This document shows positions 1 to 6,225 of a DNA stretch of 6,345 nucleotides, one piece after another. The stretch spans positions 10,322-16,666 of the forward strand of contig MFGW01000079.1 of NCBI GenBank assembly GCA_001780385.1. The letters run 5' to 3'. Source of the DNA: Candidatus Fischerbacteria bacterium RBG_13_37_8. Lineage in GTDB: Bacteria; Acidobacteriota; HRBIN11; MFGW01. Positions within the stretch are counted from its first letter, which is position 1, and each line of letters starts with the position of its first letter. The notes beneath the pieces were generated by a model. The model was not told where the DNA came from and ran no database searches. It saw nothing but the letters and a program-made list of their open reading frames with translations. Both the position numbers and the translations under genes were made by a program.

Positions 1-180
1 AAAAAAATTAAATTCTTGAGAAAAATACCTGCCGATCCTATGACAGGTTCGAATGAATGGGGTTTAAGGTGCTACACCGATGAACCAGATTCAGAACAAT
101 GGTGTGGAGATAATATCTATGATGTATATACAAAATCACAAGAAAAAGCATTGGACGGAACACACTACAATGAATGGTAA
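1..180 (+). CDS. Type II secretion GspG-like pseudopilin, C-terminal part (5' end outside window)
   Basis: Frame 1 is open from the first base to TAA at 178-180 and gives 59 residues. The peptide carries the C-terminal half typical of GspG-like pseudopilins: FLRKIPADPMTGSNEWG near its start (residues 5-21), then a Tyr-Asp-Val strand (40-42), and the ending ALDGTHYNEW. The next gene has the same plan (LRSVPVDPVT, VYDVKSG, SIDGIPYSEF), so the two are paralogues. Two cysteines (24 and 35) flank the acidic DEPDSEQW loop and could form a disulfide in the periplasm; the second gene lacks them. The prepilin leader and hydrophobic helix lie upstream of the window. The role is inferred from the family: a minor or major subunit of a secretion pseudopilus anchored in the inner membrane. 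The stop overlaps the next start by 11 bp, suggesting one operon with translational coupling. Confidence 0.85.
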   Translation, partial: KKIKFLRKIPADPMTGSNEWGLRCYTDEPDSEQWCGDNIYDVYTKSQEKALDGTHYNEW

Positions 181-565
181 ACAAAAAGGATTTACCCTGC
201 TCGAATTGCTTGTTGTAATGGCAATTATATCCATCCTGGTCTCAATAGGACTTCCTCAATATAAAAATGCCCAGAGAAAAGCAAAAGAAGCAGTTTTAAA
301 AGAAAATTTATTCAGAATGAGAGATGTCATAGATCAATATCATGCTGATAAAGGATATTATCCGGAAAGCCTTGAAACGCTTACTGATGATGGATATTTA
401 AGAAGTGTTCCCGTTGACCCCGTTACGAAAACTTCAACTTCCTGGATAATAGTTTTTGAAGAAGATGTCTCCGATCGAGACCCTAATATTCCTATAGGTG
501 TTTATGATGTCAAAAGCGGAGCTTCGGGAACCTCGATCGACGGCATCCCTTATAGTGAATTCTGA
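170..565 (+). CDS. GspG-like type IV pseudopilin with canonical prepilin leader
   Basis: This is a 131-residue protein if started at the ATG at 170. The same frame is open back to an ATG at 80, but that would add 30 hydrophilic residues overlapping the preceding gene. The 170 start gives the classic short leader MNGKQKG followed by FTLLELLVVMAIISILVSIG. Prepilin peptidase (GspO/PilD type) would cut between Gly7 and Phe8, leaving Glu at mature position 5 and one long hydrophobic helix. After the helix come RKAKEAVLKENLFRMRD and the Tyr-rich YHADKGYYPESL element, then LRSVPVDPVT and a beta-rich C-terminus ending SIDGIPYSEF, as in other GspG-like proteins. The 131-residue length fits the family. 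The calcium-site sequence of classical GspG is not obvious, so assignment to GspG itself, rather than a related pseudopilin class, is open. The 11-bp overlap with the upstream gene supports coupling; the nearest SD-like stretch (GGACGGA, 153-159) is imperfect. Confidence 0.9.
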   Translation: MNGKQKGFTLLELLVVMAIISILVSIGLPQYKNAQRKAKEAVLKENLFRMRDVIDQYHADKGYYPESLETLTDDGYLRSVPVDPVTKTSTSWIIVFEEDVSDRDPNIPIGVYDVKSGASGTSIDGIPYSEF

Positions 566-633
566 AGCGAGGTAGTGAATTGTTTTGTTGATGATTTTCC
601 GAAAACTTTATCACTGCTTGTATAATCACAACA

Positions 634-1278
634 ATGAAAAACACAGACAAAAAAAATGAGCACCCCCAAATGCCTGAACGACCCAACCTCCTTGTTTCAC
701 TGCCTCGCTCCCCTATAAATAATAATTGCAAAGCCAAACATGCAGGTTTTACCCTGGCTGGCTTACTGGTAATGCTTGCAATTATGGTGATTTTGTGGGG
801 ATATGCTCTCCCTTCATGGGAAAAAATGAATCAGCGAGAAAAAGAATTGGAATTGATCTGGCGCGGCCAACAATTTGAAAAAGCAATAGGCAGATACTAC
901 TATAAGTTCGGTTCCTATCCTCCTAATATGGATATTCTTGTAGAAAAAAAATTCCTGAGAAAAAAATATACCGATCCTTTCGGTCCGGAAGGTGAATGGG
1001 AAATCCTCTATCAAAGTATCAGCAAACGTGAAAAAGATGGCTCGACTGCTTCAGCTTACGGTCCAATAATCGGAGTCACCAGCCAAAGTGCAGCTAAAGC
1101 AATTATTTGGTATACTGGAATGCATAACCATAATTTATGGCGTTTCGTCTTCTACCCGCAAGCAGCTCCCCCAGGTCAACAACAAGTACCACCCGGTGGA
1201 CAACCCCCTCGCCAACAATCCCCACGTCAACAACAACCCCCTAAACAACAACCTCCTTCGGATCGCCCACCTGATTAA
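634..1278 (+). CDS. Divergent pseudopilin: long leader, no Glu5, Pro/Gln-rich tail
   Basis: This is a 214-residue protein. Residues 37-57 (AGFTLAGLLVMLAIMVILWG) form a prepilin-type helix with a likely cleavage after Gly38. The region after the helix (WEKMNQREKELELIWRG, then the YYYKFGSYPP element, VEKKFLRKKYTDPFGPEGEW, and GVTSQSAAKAI with LWRFVF) matches the architecture of GspG-like proteins often found in tandem with them. Three things are odd. The leader is 38 residues, against about 7 in the neighbour. Mature position 5 is Gly instead of the usual Glu. Residues 177-214 are almost entirely Pro, Gln, Arg and Gly. No good SD precedes ATG 634; a TATAAT hexamer sits at 621-626 but lacks a convincing -35. 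An in-frame ATG at 670 would shorten the leader to 26 residues and also lacks an SD. It probably acts as a non-canonical, possibly tip or capping, pseudopilin; this is inference. Confidence 0.85.
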   Translation: MKNTDKKNEHPQMPERPNLLVSLPRSPINNNCKAKHAGFTLAGLLVMLAIMVILWGYALPSWEKMNQREKELELIWRGQQFEKAIGRYYYKFGSYPPNMDILVEKKFLRKKYTDPFGPEGEWEILYQSISKREKDGSTASAYGPIIGVTSQSAAKAIIWYTGMHNHNLWRFVFYPQAAPPGQQQVPPGGQPPRQQSPRQQQPPKQQPPSDRPPD

Positions 1279-1289
1279 AAATATTAAAA

Positions 1290-1460
1290 AAGGTTGAGGC
1301 TAAGGTTGAGAAATGCTTGAGGTTGAAGTTAAAGAAAGATTTAGGATAGGATTTAGGAAAAGACCTTGTTCATCTTAATCTCCACATTAACCTCTCTCTT
1401 TTCAATCTCAACTCCTCCTTGACTTTAACCTCGGTCTATCTTAACCTCAACCTTGACCTT
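1290..1460. repeat. Large degenerate inverted repeat of GGTTGAGG / TTAACCTC units
   Basis: The 224-bp gap between the third pseudopilin and the TPR membrane protein is strongly strand-asymmetric. The left part (about 1290-1360) is purine-rich and repeats GGTTGAGG and AAGGTTGAG. The right part (about 1371-1462) is pyrimidine-rich and repeats TTAACCTC and CTCAACC. The reverse complement of about 1415-1458 aligns imperfectly with about 1298-1340, sharing AAGGTTGAG and GAGGTT(G/A)AAGT blocks. A transcript across it could fold into a long imperfect hairpin, which could end transcription after the pseudopilins or protect the mRNA end. Such degenerate heptamer-like tracts occur between genes in some environmental bacterial genomes, from memory. 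No protein-coding potential is convincing here. Confidence 0.65.
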
Positions 1461-1502
1461 AAACTTTATAACTTACTATGTTATACTGTGAAAAATAGGA
1501 AC

Positions 1503-3500
1503 ATGGCTAAAAAACAAAAGAAAATAATCGCTCCAAAATGTACAAAAAAATTGCCGCTAAGTATGCTCCTGCTTTTATTTACCACTGTCGCATTTGTTCT
1601 CTATTCACATACCTTCTCCACCCCCTTTATCCTCGATGACTTCCGGTTTATCGTGGATAATAATTCATTGCATAACAACTCAATATATACTCACTTCAAT
1701 CTCCCTCGTTATGTCGGTTATGTTTCATTTGGCTTGAATTATCTCGTCAATAAACTTCAACCCGCCGGCTACCATCTGGCGAATATTCTGGTGCATATCA
1801 TCAATGCTTTCCTCATTGTTTTACTCTTCAGAAAATTGTTTGACCGACTTTCAATAACCAAGGATTCTCTCCATTATCATTACCTGCCTGCCCTTGCAGC
1901 ACTACTCTTTCTCGTTCACCCTCTTCAAACACAATCAGTTACTTATATCGTCCAAAGACTTGCTTCTCTGGCTGCGATGTTTACCCTGATCTCTCTGCTG
2001 GCTTATATCATTTTTAAAGATTCAGGATCAACTCTCTATGGATACTATTTTATCTCGTTGCTATCAGCTCTTCTTGCCTTTAAAACAAAAGAAAATACCG
2101 CAACATTGCCCCTGGTACTTATCACTATTGAATTGCTTTTCTATAAAAAATCAGCAACGACTACCAGAAAGAAAATGGCTCTGCTGATCCCGTTTTTTTT
2201 GCTGTTAACCGTTATTCCCATTTCAATGACTAATTTTGACGCCCTTTCTAATAAAAGCTTTACGGAAATAATTACCTCTTCAAATATTACTATGTCAGAA
2301 TTGTTCCGCGAATTGTCTGAAAGTACTTATCAAACTGCTGACATCAGCAGAAATCAATACCTCCTTACACAGTTCAGAGTCATTACAGTTTATATTAAAA
2401 TGCTTCTTTTGCCCGTAAATCAATCATTATATCACCTGTTCCCCTTCTCTCATTCATTATTTGAGATGAATACAATGCTCTCCCTTTGCCTATTACTAAT
2501 AATGATAGCTACTGCGTTCGGTATAGCGAAAAAATACCCTGAAATATCCTTCGGCATTTTGTGGTTTTTTATTTTCCTTCTTGTTGAATCTTCAATAGTT
2601 CCAATTTATGATGTTATCTTTGAACATCGCGTATATCTGCCCTCTATTGGTTTTATCATTGCCTTTATATATACAATGTATTATTGCATCGGTAAAAAGC
2701 ATTTTAAGGCAATGCTCGCAATAATAATTGTCATTGTTCTCATACTTTCTGTTCTTACCTATCGAAGAAATCTTGCATGGAAAAATGAAATAAGCATCTG
2801 GAAAGATGTTGTTGAAAAATATCCGGGAAGTTACCTCGCACACGGCGCTTTGGGTACTGCCTATGGAAAAATAAATAGATGCGATGAGGCAATCAAAGAA
2901 TTTCAGGCATCACTGAACATCCTGCCAACATACATCAGAGCATATAATAATCTTGCAACCTGCCATATCAAACAAGGCTCGATTCAAAAAGCAATAGATG
3001 CTTACAAAACTGCTGTTACTATAATGCCAGACTATGTTTTGGGATATTATAATTTGGGTTCACTCTACTATCAAAATAAACAACTAACAGAAGCCTTGCT
3101 TTATTTGCATAAAGCATATGATATTGATCCGAATCACCCAATGGTGAATGCACAACTTGGAAATATCTACTGCCACTCGGGTTACCTGGATGATGGGAAA
3201 TTATATTATCAGCAAGCTATCACTCTGCAACCGCATGATGCGAATATTTATTATAATTATGGCATATGCTTACTTACCTATGGGCTTTATAAGGAAGCAC
3301 GCGATAACTTTTTGAAAGCACTGGAACTGAATCCTGCTGATGTCGATAATTACTATTTTATTGCTTCCTGCTATGATAATGAACAAGAATACGAACAAGC
3401 AATTTCTTATTATTCACAATTTATTTCAAAAGCACACTCCAATGAAGCATTAACTGCAAAAGCACACCAACGACTGGAAATGCTAGGCATGAATCGTTGA
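1503..3500 (+). CDS. TPR-containing multi-spanning membrane protein, predicted GT-C glycosyltransferase (TMTC-like)
   Basis: This is a 665-residue protein from the ATG at 1503, preceded by AGGA at 1497-1500 (short spacing). The frame also offers GTG 1488 and ATG 1419, but 1503 gives a Lys-rich N-terminus (MAKKQKK) directly before the first membrane helix (about 17-35), and 1419 lies inside the repeat region. After that helix comes ILDDFRFI with Asp45-Asp46, the position of the acidic catalytic motif in PMT/TMTC-type GT-C enzymes. GYHLANILVHIINA (89-102), HPLQTQSVTYIVQR (139-152) and EHRVYLPSIGF (374-384) are conserved blocks of this family. About 11-13 hydrophobic segments run to residue 420. 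From about 444 to 647 there are roughly six TPRs (for example YNNLATCHIKQG, YYNLGSLYYQNKQ). Family knowledge suggests transfer of a sugar from a polyprenyl donor to protein on the outer face of the inner membrane, with TPRs for target binding. Donor and target cannot be read from sequence. A run of eight T at 2193-2200 lies in the frame. Confidence 0.85.
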   Translation: MAKKQKKIIAPKCTKKLPLSMLLLLFTTVAFVLYSHTFSTPFILDDFRFIVDNNSLHNNSIYTHFNLPRYVGYVSFGLNYLVNKLQPAGYHLANILVHIINAFLIVLLFRKLFDRLSITKDSLHYHYLPALAALLFLVHPLQTQSVTYIVQRLASLAAMFTLISLLAYIIFKDSGSTLYGYYFISLLSALLAFKTKENTATLPLVLITIELLFYKKSATTTRKKMALLIPFFLLLTVIPISMTNFDALSNKSFTEIITSSNITMSELFRELSESTYQTADISRNQYLLTQFRVITVYIKMLLLPVNQSLYHLFPFSHSLFEMNTMLSLCLLLIMIATAFGIAKKYPEISFGILWFFIFLLVESSIVPIYDVIFEHRVYLPSIGFIIAFIYTMYYCIGKKHFKAMLAIIIVIVLILSVLTYRRNLAWKNEISIWKDVVEKYPGSYLAHGALGTAYGKINRCDEAIKEFQASLNILPTYIRAYNNLATCHIKQGSIQKAIDAYKTAVTIMPDYVLGYYNLGSLYYQNKQLTEALLYLHKAYDIDPNHPMVNAQLGNIYCHSGYLDDGKLYYQQAITLQPHDANIYYNYGICLLTYGLYKEARDNFLKALELNPADVDNYYFIASCYDNEQEYEQAISYYSQFISKAHSNEALTAKAHQRLEMLGMNR

Positions 3501-3523
3501 TTGGATACTTATGCTATACGTGA

Positions 3524-4483
3524 ATGAATAAAATAATTATAATAGTGAATGATTTGAGACTGAAAACACAGATTTTGTGCATCGTAATACTTATGCTATG
3601 CCTCTTCTGCTGGCTGGGAAATTATCCCATCACAGAAGAAAATTTTACCTATCATAAAGTGAAATTCGAGAGCAATAACTTGCTGTTGTCAGGAAAACTC
3701 TATATTCCTGAAAATCCAGGCAAGGTTGATGCTGTTGTGCTGTCTCATGGATTCAACCTGCTCGGGAAAGAACATTTTCTCTACAGGGAAATGTCTATTA
3801 GATTAGCAGAAAAAGGATATGTGGTACTTGCATTTGATTATCGAGGCTTTAATCAATCACCAAAACCTTCAGGAGTAAAAACAGAAACTGATTTTGATTT
3901 TGCCTATGACCTCTCCAATGCTATCACATTTCTTGAAAATCAAAATTTGTTGATCAATTCAATAATACTTGTCGGTCATTCATTCGGAGCAGGTGTTGCA
4001 ATGAATGTTGGATTGAAAGATAAACGGGTCAACAAAATTGTCTGTATTTCTCCAGGAAGAAGGGCAAATGAATTATACTTTGGAGAGAATGCATCGTTAG
4101 GCCTTAAATGGATTCAAGAAAAAATGATGCAGGAAATGGAATTAAAAAATGCCCCTCCCTTAGACCTCATCAGAAAAATATTCTACCCGATAACAATAGA
4201 TTATTTTGAAACATGTTCCTTCGATAAACCTATTCTCTTCATAGATGGAGAACAGGAACCAGCAGAAGATCATGCGTTTTTAAAAAATTATTTTCAGAAA
4301 CTGAAAGCGAAGCATAAGGAATACATAACTATTCCAAATGCACAACATTATTTTGGCGTCTCTGCATCTGTGAATATATATGATTCTTCAATTCTACAGC
4401 AGTTAGTAGATGTAATCGATTCCTATATAAAAAGGGTGCCTGGCACTCACAATTCACAAGTAGCTCCTGCAGATGATTTCTGA
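3524..4483 (+). CDS. Membrane-anchored alpha/beta hydrolase (serine hydrolase)
   Basis: This is a 319-residue protein beginning 23 bp after the TPR gene, so probably cotranscribed with it. Residues 15-32 form a hydrophobic helix without a clear signal peptidase site, so the enzyme is likely anchored in the inner membrane facing the periplasm. The hydrolase fold follows: GKLYIPENPG (57-66), VVLSHGF (71-77, oxyanion-hole region), AFDYRGFNQS (103-112), the nucleophile elbow GHSFGAG (151-157) with Ser153, DGEQEP (241-246) with Asp241 as likely acid, and NAQHYFG (272-278) with His274 as likely base. The triad appears complete. The substrate is unknown; esterase, lipase, deacylase or S33-like peptidase are all possible. 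The last 17 residues (from about 303, RVPGTHNSQVAPADDF) are encoded by a REP-like repeat arm and are probably an added tail. No strong SD precedes the start. Confidence 0.88.
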   Translation: MNKIIIIVNDLRLKTQILCIVILMLCLFCWLGNYPITEENFTYHKVKFESNNLLLSGKLYIPENPGKVDAVVLSHGFNLLGKEHFLYREMSIRLAEKGYVVLAFDYRGFNQSPKPSGVKTETDFDFAYDLSNAITFLENQNLLINSIILVGHSFGAGVAMNVGLKDKRVNKIVCISPGRRANELYFGENASLGLKWIQEKMMQEMELKNAPPLDLIRKIFYPITIDYFETCSFDKPILFIDGEQEPAEDHAFLKNYFQKLKAKHKEYITIPNAQHYFGVSASVNIYDSSILQQLVDVIDSYIKRVPGTHNSQVAPADDF

Positions 4484-4551
4484 TTGAGTCAAGTACACTA
4501 AATTTTTTATGCACTCCTGGAGCGAGTTGCGAATTTTTAGTGCCAGGCACC
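4435..4551. repeat. REPIN-like pair of inverted REP units between convergent genes
   Basis: GGTGCCTGGCACT at 4435-4447 is repeated perfectly in inverted orientation as AGTGCCAGGCACC at 4539-4551. The similarity extends inward: the 38 bases 4435-4472 and the reverse complement of 4514-4551 agree at 31 of 38 positions, and both arms contain a GCTCC block. The spacer is about 41 bp. Each unit also holds its own short palindrome (GTGCC/GGCAC). This is the architecture of a REPIN, two inverted REP sequences mobilised in trans by a RAYT (Y1-type) transposase; no such gene is in the window. The left arm is inside the hydrolase ORF; the right arm ends 9 bp before the gdhA stop. It may also serve as a bidirectional transcript end, although no U-tract follows directly on either side. 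Confidence 0.8.
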
Positions 4552-4560
4552 AGATATATG

Positions 4561-5874
4561 TTAATTCCTTCCGATTCGTCCTAGCTGACGCATGCTCTCC
4601 GCAACTCTGTTTACCGCAAGAATATAAGCAGCAGCACGCATACAAACTTTGTGCTTGTTCACAATATCGATTATTTCCCAGAAGGATTTTTTCATTTTCA
4701 CACTGGTTCTTTCAAGAATTTCATCTTCAGAGAGAAAATATCTTTGTAGATCTTGTACCCATTCCAGGTATGAAACTGTCACCCCGCCTGCATTGGCTAA
4801 AATATCCGGTACAACCAGTGTTCCGTTATGTTCAAGTATTTCATCGGCTTCCATAGTCGTCGGTCCATTAGCACCCTCAAGAACTATTCTCGCGTTTATC
4901 GTAGAAGCATTTCCTGAATGTATTTGACCTTCCATTGCAGCGGGAATAAGTATATCAATTGGTAATGCAATAAGATTATCATTATCAATAGACTCGGTAT
5001 CACTGAAATGTTTTACAGAACCTGTTGTCAGGACATGCTGATGCAAATCGAATGGATCTATGCCATTTTCATTGTATATGCCGCCAAAAATATCCGTTAC
5101 TGCAATTATTTTGCACCCTGCTTTGTGAACTAATTTTGCTATTGAAGTCCCTACATTGCCAAAACCAAGAATAGCTACTTTTTTATTTACAAGAGGGAAA
5201 TTAAGATGCTTTGCTGCTTCATCGAGAACGAAAAACAAACCGCTACCAGTCGCTCCGGCTCGTCCCTGGGAACCCCAGAGAGTAATTGGCTTTCCTGTTA
5301 CAACCGAAGGTTCAAAATGACCATTTGCTCTGCTATATGCATCTGCAATCCATGCCATCGTTTGTGAATTGGTAAACATGTCAGGTGCCGGGATGTCTTT
5401 GTAAGGTCCAATAATATCTTTTATTGCGTATGTATATTCCTTCGTTAGTTTTTCAAGTTCATTCTCAGACATCTTTAAAGCATCACATATAATTGCTCCT
5501 TTGCTACCACCAAAAGGAAGATCACAAACAGCAGTTTTCCATGTCATCCATGCTGCCAATGCCTTGCATTCGCTAAGCGATGCATCAGGACTATATCGAA
5601 TTCCTCCTTTCGCTGGACCGCGAACTGTCGAATGCTGCACTCGATACCCAGTAAATGATTCAACACGCCCACTGTCACGTGTTATCGCTATGTGCACTGT
5701 AAGTTCCTTCTCAGGATGCTTGAGCCTTTGATAAATCCATGGCTCAATATCCAGAAATGCAGCCGCCCTCTCAAATTGAAGCGTGGCCTCAATAAATGGA
5801 TCATATTCCTTATCTTTCTTAAGCGTCATCGACGGCGCTGATGGAGCTATTGCTATTTTTGATTTTTCTTTCAT
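4561..5874 (-). CDS. gdhA: Glutamate dehydrogenase, NAD-type hexameric family
   Basis: This 437-residue protein would interconvert glutamate with 2-oxoglutarate and ammonium in the cytoplasm. The ATG at 5874 is preceded by GGAGG (5884-5888, 9 nt away). The dimerisation and substrate domain holds ELTVHIAITRDSG, FTGYRVQHSTVRGPAKGGIRYSPD with Lys89, TWKTAVCDLPFGGSKG with Lys113 and Lys125, and PAPDMFTNS with Asp165; these are the substrate and catalytic residues of the family. The Rossmann domain has GFGNVG (237-242) and an acidic Asp261 at the end of the second strand (AVTDIFGG), which favours NAD over NADP. EGANGPTT (333-340) and NAGGVTVSYLEWVQ (361-374) are also typical. The block usually written GRExATGRG reads GRAGATGSG here (204-212), a mild deviation. 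About 20 extra residues precede the usual N-terminus. It follows a 64-residue gene by 15 bp in one operon and converges on the hydrolase gene. Confidence 0.95.
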   Translation of the reverse strand: MKEKSKIAIAPSAPSMTLKKDKEYDPFIEATLQFERAAAFLDIEPWIYQRLKHPEKELTVHIAITRDSGRVESFTGYRVQHSTVRGPAKGGIRYSPDASLSECKALAAWMTWKTAVCDLPFGGSKGAIICDALKMSENELEKLTKEYTYAIKDIIGPYKDIPAPDMFTNSQTMAWIADAYSRANGHFEPSVVTGKPITLWGSQGRAGATGSGLFFVLDEAAKHLNFPLVNKKVAILGFGNVGTSIAKLVHKAGCKIIAVTDIFGGIYNENGIDPFDLHQHVLTTGSVKHFSDTESIDNDNLIALPIDILIPAAMEGQIHSGNASTINARIVLEGANGPTTMEADEILEHNGTLVVPDILANAGGVTVSYLEWVQDLQRYFLSEDEILERTSVKMKKSFWEIIDIVNKHKVCMRAAAYILAVNRVAESMRQLGRIGRN

Positions 5875-5883
5875 AATTTTCTA

Positions 5884-5888
5884 CCTCC
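5884..5888 (-). promoter_or_regulatory. Shine-Dalgarno of gdhA, next to the upstream stop codon
   Basis: On the minus strand GGAGG lies immediately after the TAA of the 64-residue gene (5890-5892) and 9 nt before the gdhA ATG. It fixes the gdhA start and suggests that ribosomes finishing the small gene can reinitiate on gdhA. Confidence 0.75.
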
Positions 5889-5889
5889 A

Positions 5890-6084
5890 TTATTTCTTAA
5901 GCAAAAATTTTAATACCTTTTCATAACCGCTTTTTTGATAATGCAAAATAGGAATTTTTTCGTCCTTTTTGAAGATAAATCTTGGTGTTAATTCAACTGA
6001 CTTGTTTCGTTGTTTTTTCTTTGGATCTGGAGTTTTTTTCGCAGGATAATCTTTTTCTGCTACTGCAGATTTGGAATGTTTCAT
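5890..6084 (-). CDS. Small lysine-rich protein of unknown function, upstream of gdhA
   Basis: This is a 64-residue ORF with a textbook SD (AAAGGAGG, 6091-6098, six nt before ATG), so it is very likely translated. Close to a third of its residues are Lys or Arg. Residues 1-30 look disordered (EKDYPAKKTPDPKKKQRNK). The second half, ELTPRFIFKKDEKIPILHYQKSGYEKVLKFLLKK in outline, has a beta-like RFIF and a possible C-terminal basic amphipathic helix (about 53-64). No signal peptide, membrane helix or metal motif is visible. I do not recognise a family. Its stop lies 15 bp before gdhA, so it is cotranscribed and probably translationally coupled. A nucleic-acid-binding role, a partner of the dehydrogenase, or a leader function are all possible; none is shown by the sequence. 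Confidence 0.75.
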   Translation of the reverse strand: MKHSKSAVAEKDYPAKKTPDPKKKQRNKSVELTPRFIFKKDEKIPILHYQKSGYEKVLKFLLKK

Positions 6085-6095
6085 GATATGCCTCC

Positions 6096-6122
6096 TTTCA
6101 TTAATGATGTTTCATTAATGAT
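6096..6122. repeat. Tandem 13-bp repeat carrying a 10-bp palindrome, next to the SD
   Basis: TTTCATTAATGAT occurs at 6096-6108 and again at 6110-6122, a 14-bp period. Each copy contains the perfect palindrome TCATTAATGA (6098-6107 and 6112-6121). The first copy touches the AAAGGAGG ribosome site of the 64-residue gene. Tandem palindromes this close to a start are typical of a repressor operator or of an mRNA element that hides the ribosome site, but no known regulator motif is recognised. Confidence 0.6.
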
Positions 6123-6126
6123 TATT

Positions 6127-6140
6127 TTATGCATGCATAA
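6127..6140. repeat. Perfect 14-bp palindrome TTATGCATGCATAA
   Basis: The fourteen bases read identically on both strands. The site lies about 45 bp upstream of the small gene that heads the gdhA operon and only 5 bp beyond the duplicated TCATTAATGA block. It could be a dimeric regulator site; the alternating TGCATGCA core could also be just a sequence peculiarity. No regulator family is assigned. Confidence 0.5.
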
Positions 6141-6207
6141 TAGGTATTGAGAAATTCATGCCATTTTTGGAGACAAAAAACATGCAGTATAATCTATACT
6201 TTACAAT

Positions 6208-6215
6208 CCCCCCCC
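6208..6215. repeat. Homopolymer run of eight C in the divergent promoter region
   Basis: Eight consecutive C are striking in AT-rich surroundings. The run lies between a TTTACA (6200-6205, resembling a -35 box) and TATAGC (6225-6230, a weak -10-like hexamer) on the plus strand, with a 19-bp spacer. If that promoter is real, slippage in the tract would change spacing and so expression of the rightward gene. Confidence 0.6.
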
Positions 6216-6225
6216 AATTGCTCTT

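Noticed and set aside
80..169. Extended start of the second pseudopilin at ATG 80
   Set aside because: It would add 30 hydrophilic residues over the end of the preceding pseudopilin gene and spoil the short prepilin leader; ATG 170 gives MNGKQKG before the helix.
621..626. TATAAT as a promoter for the third pseudopilin
   Set aside because: No acceptable -35 box lies 16-18 bp upstream, and the transcript would start practically at the ATG; the gene is more likely read from the upstream operon.
1419..1502. Upstream start of the TPR membrane protein at ATG 1419
   Set aside because: The added residues come from the degenerate TTAACCTC repeat (LNLNLDLKL) and no SD precedes it; ATG 1503 places a Lys-rich N-terminus before the first membrane helix.
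2193..2200. Eight-T run in the TPR membrane protein as a contingency tract
   Set aside because: Runs of T are common in Phe/Leu-rich membrane segments of AT-rich genomes and the frame is intact.
3505..3599. Direct repeat ATACTTATGCTAT at 3505-3517 and 3587-3599
   Set aside because: A single 13-base match in about 6 kb of AT-rich sequence is close to chance expectation, and one copy lies inside a coding region.
4484..4560. Classical rho-independent terminator between hydrolase and gdhA
   Set aside because: The T run at 4503-4508 is not preceded by a GC-rich hairpin, and no U-tract directly follows either REP arm; only a general transcript-end role for the repeat remains plausible.
4329..4645. 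Minus-strand ORFs at 4329-4550 and 4454-4645
   Set aside because: They cross the REPIN-like element and the ends of the two real convergent genes. The 4550 ORF is only of interest because it shows the peptide-like reading of the repeat arm.
4509..4927. Plus-strand ORFs at 4509-4856 and 4649-4927
   Set aside because: They lie antisense to the well-supported gdhA gene, have no recognisable domain and no good ribosome site; they are shadows.
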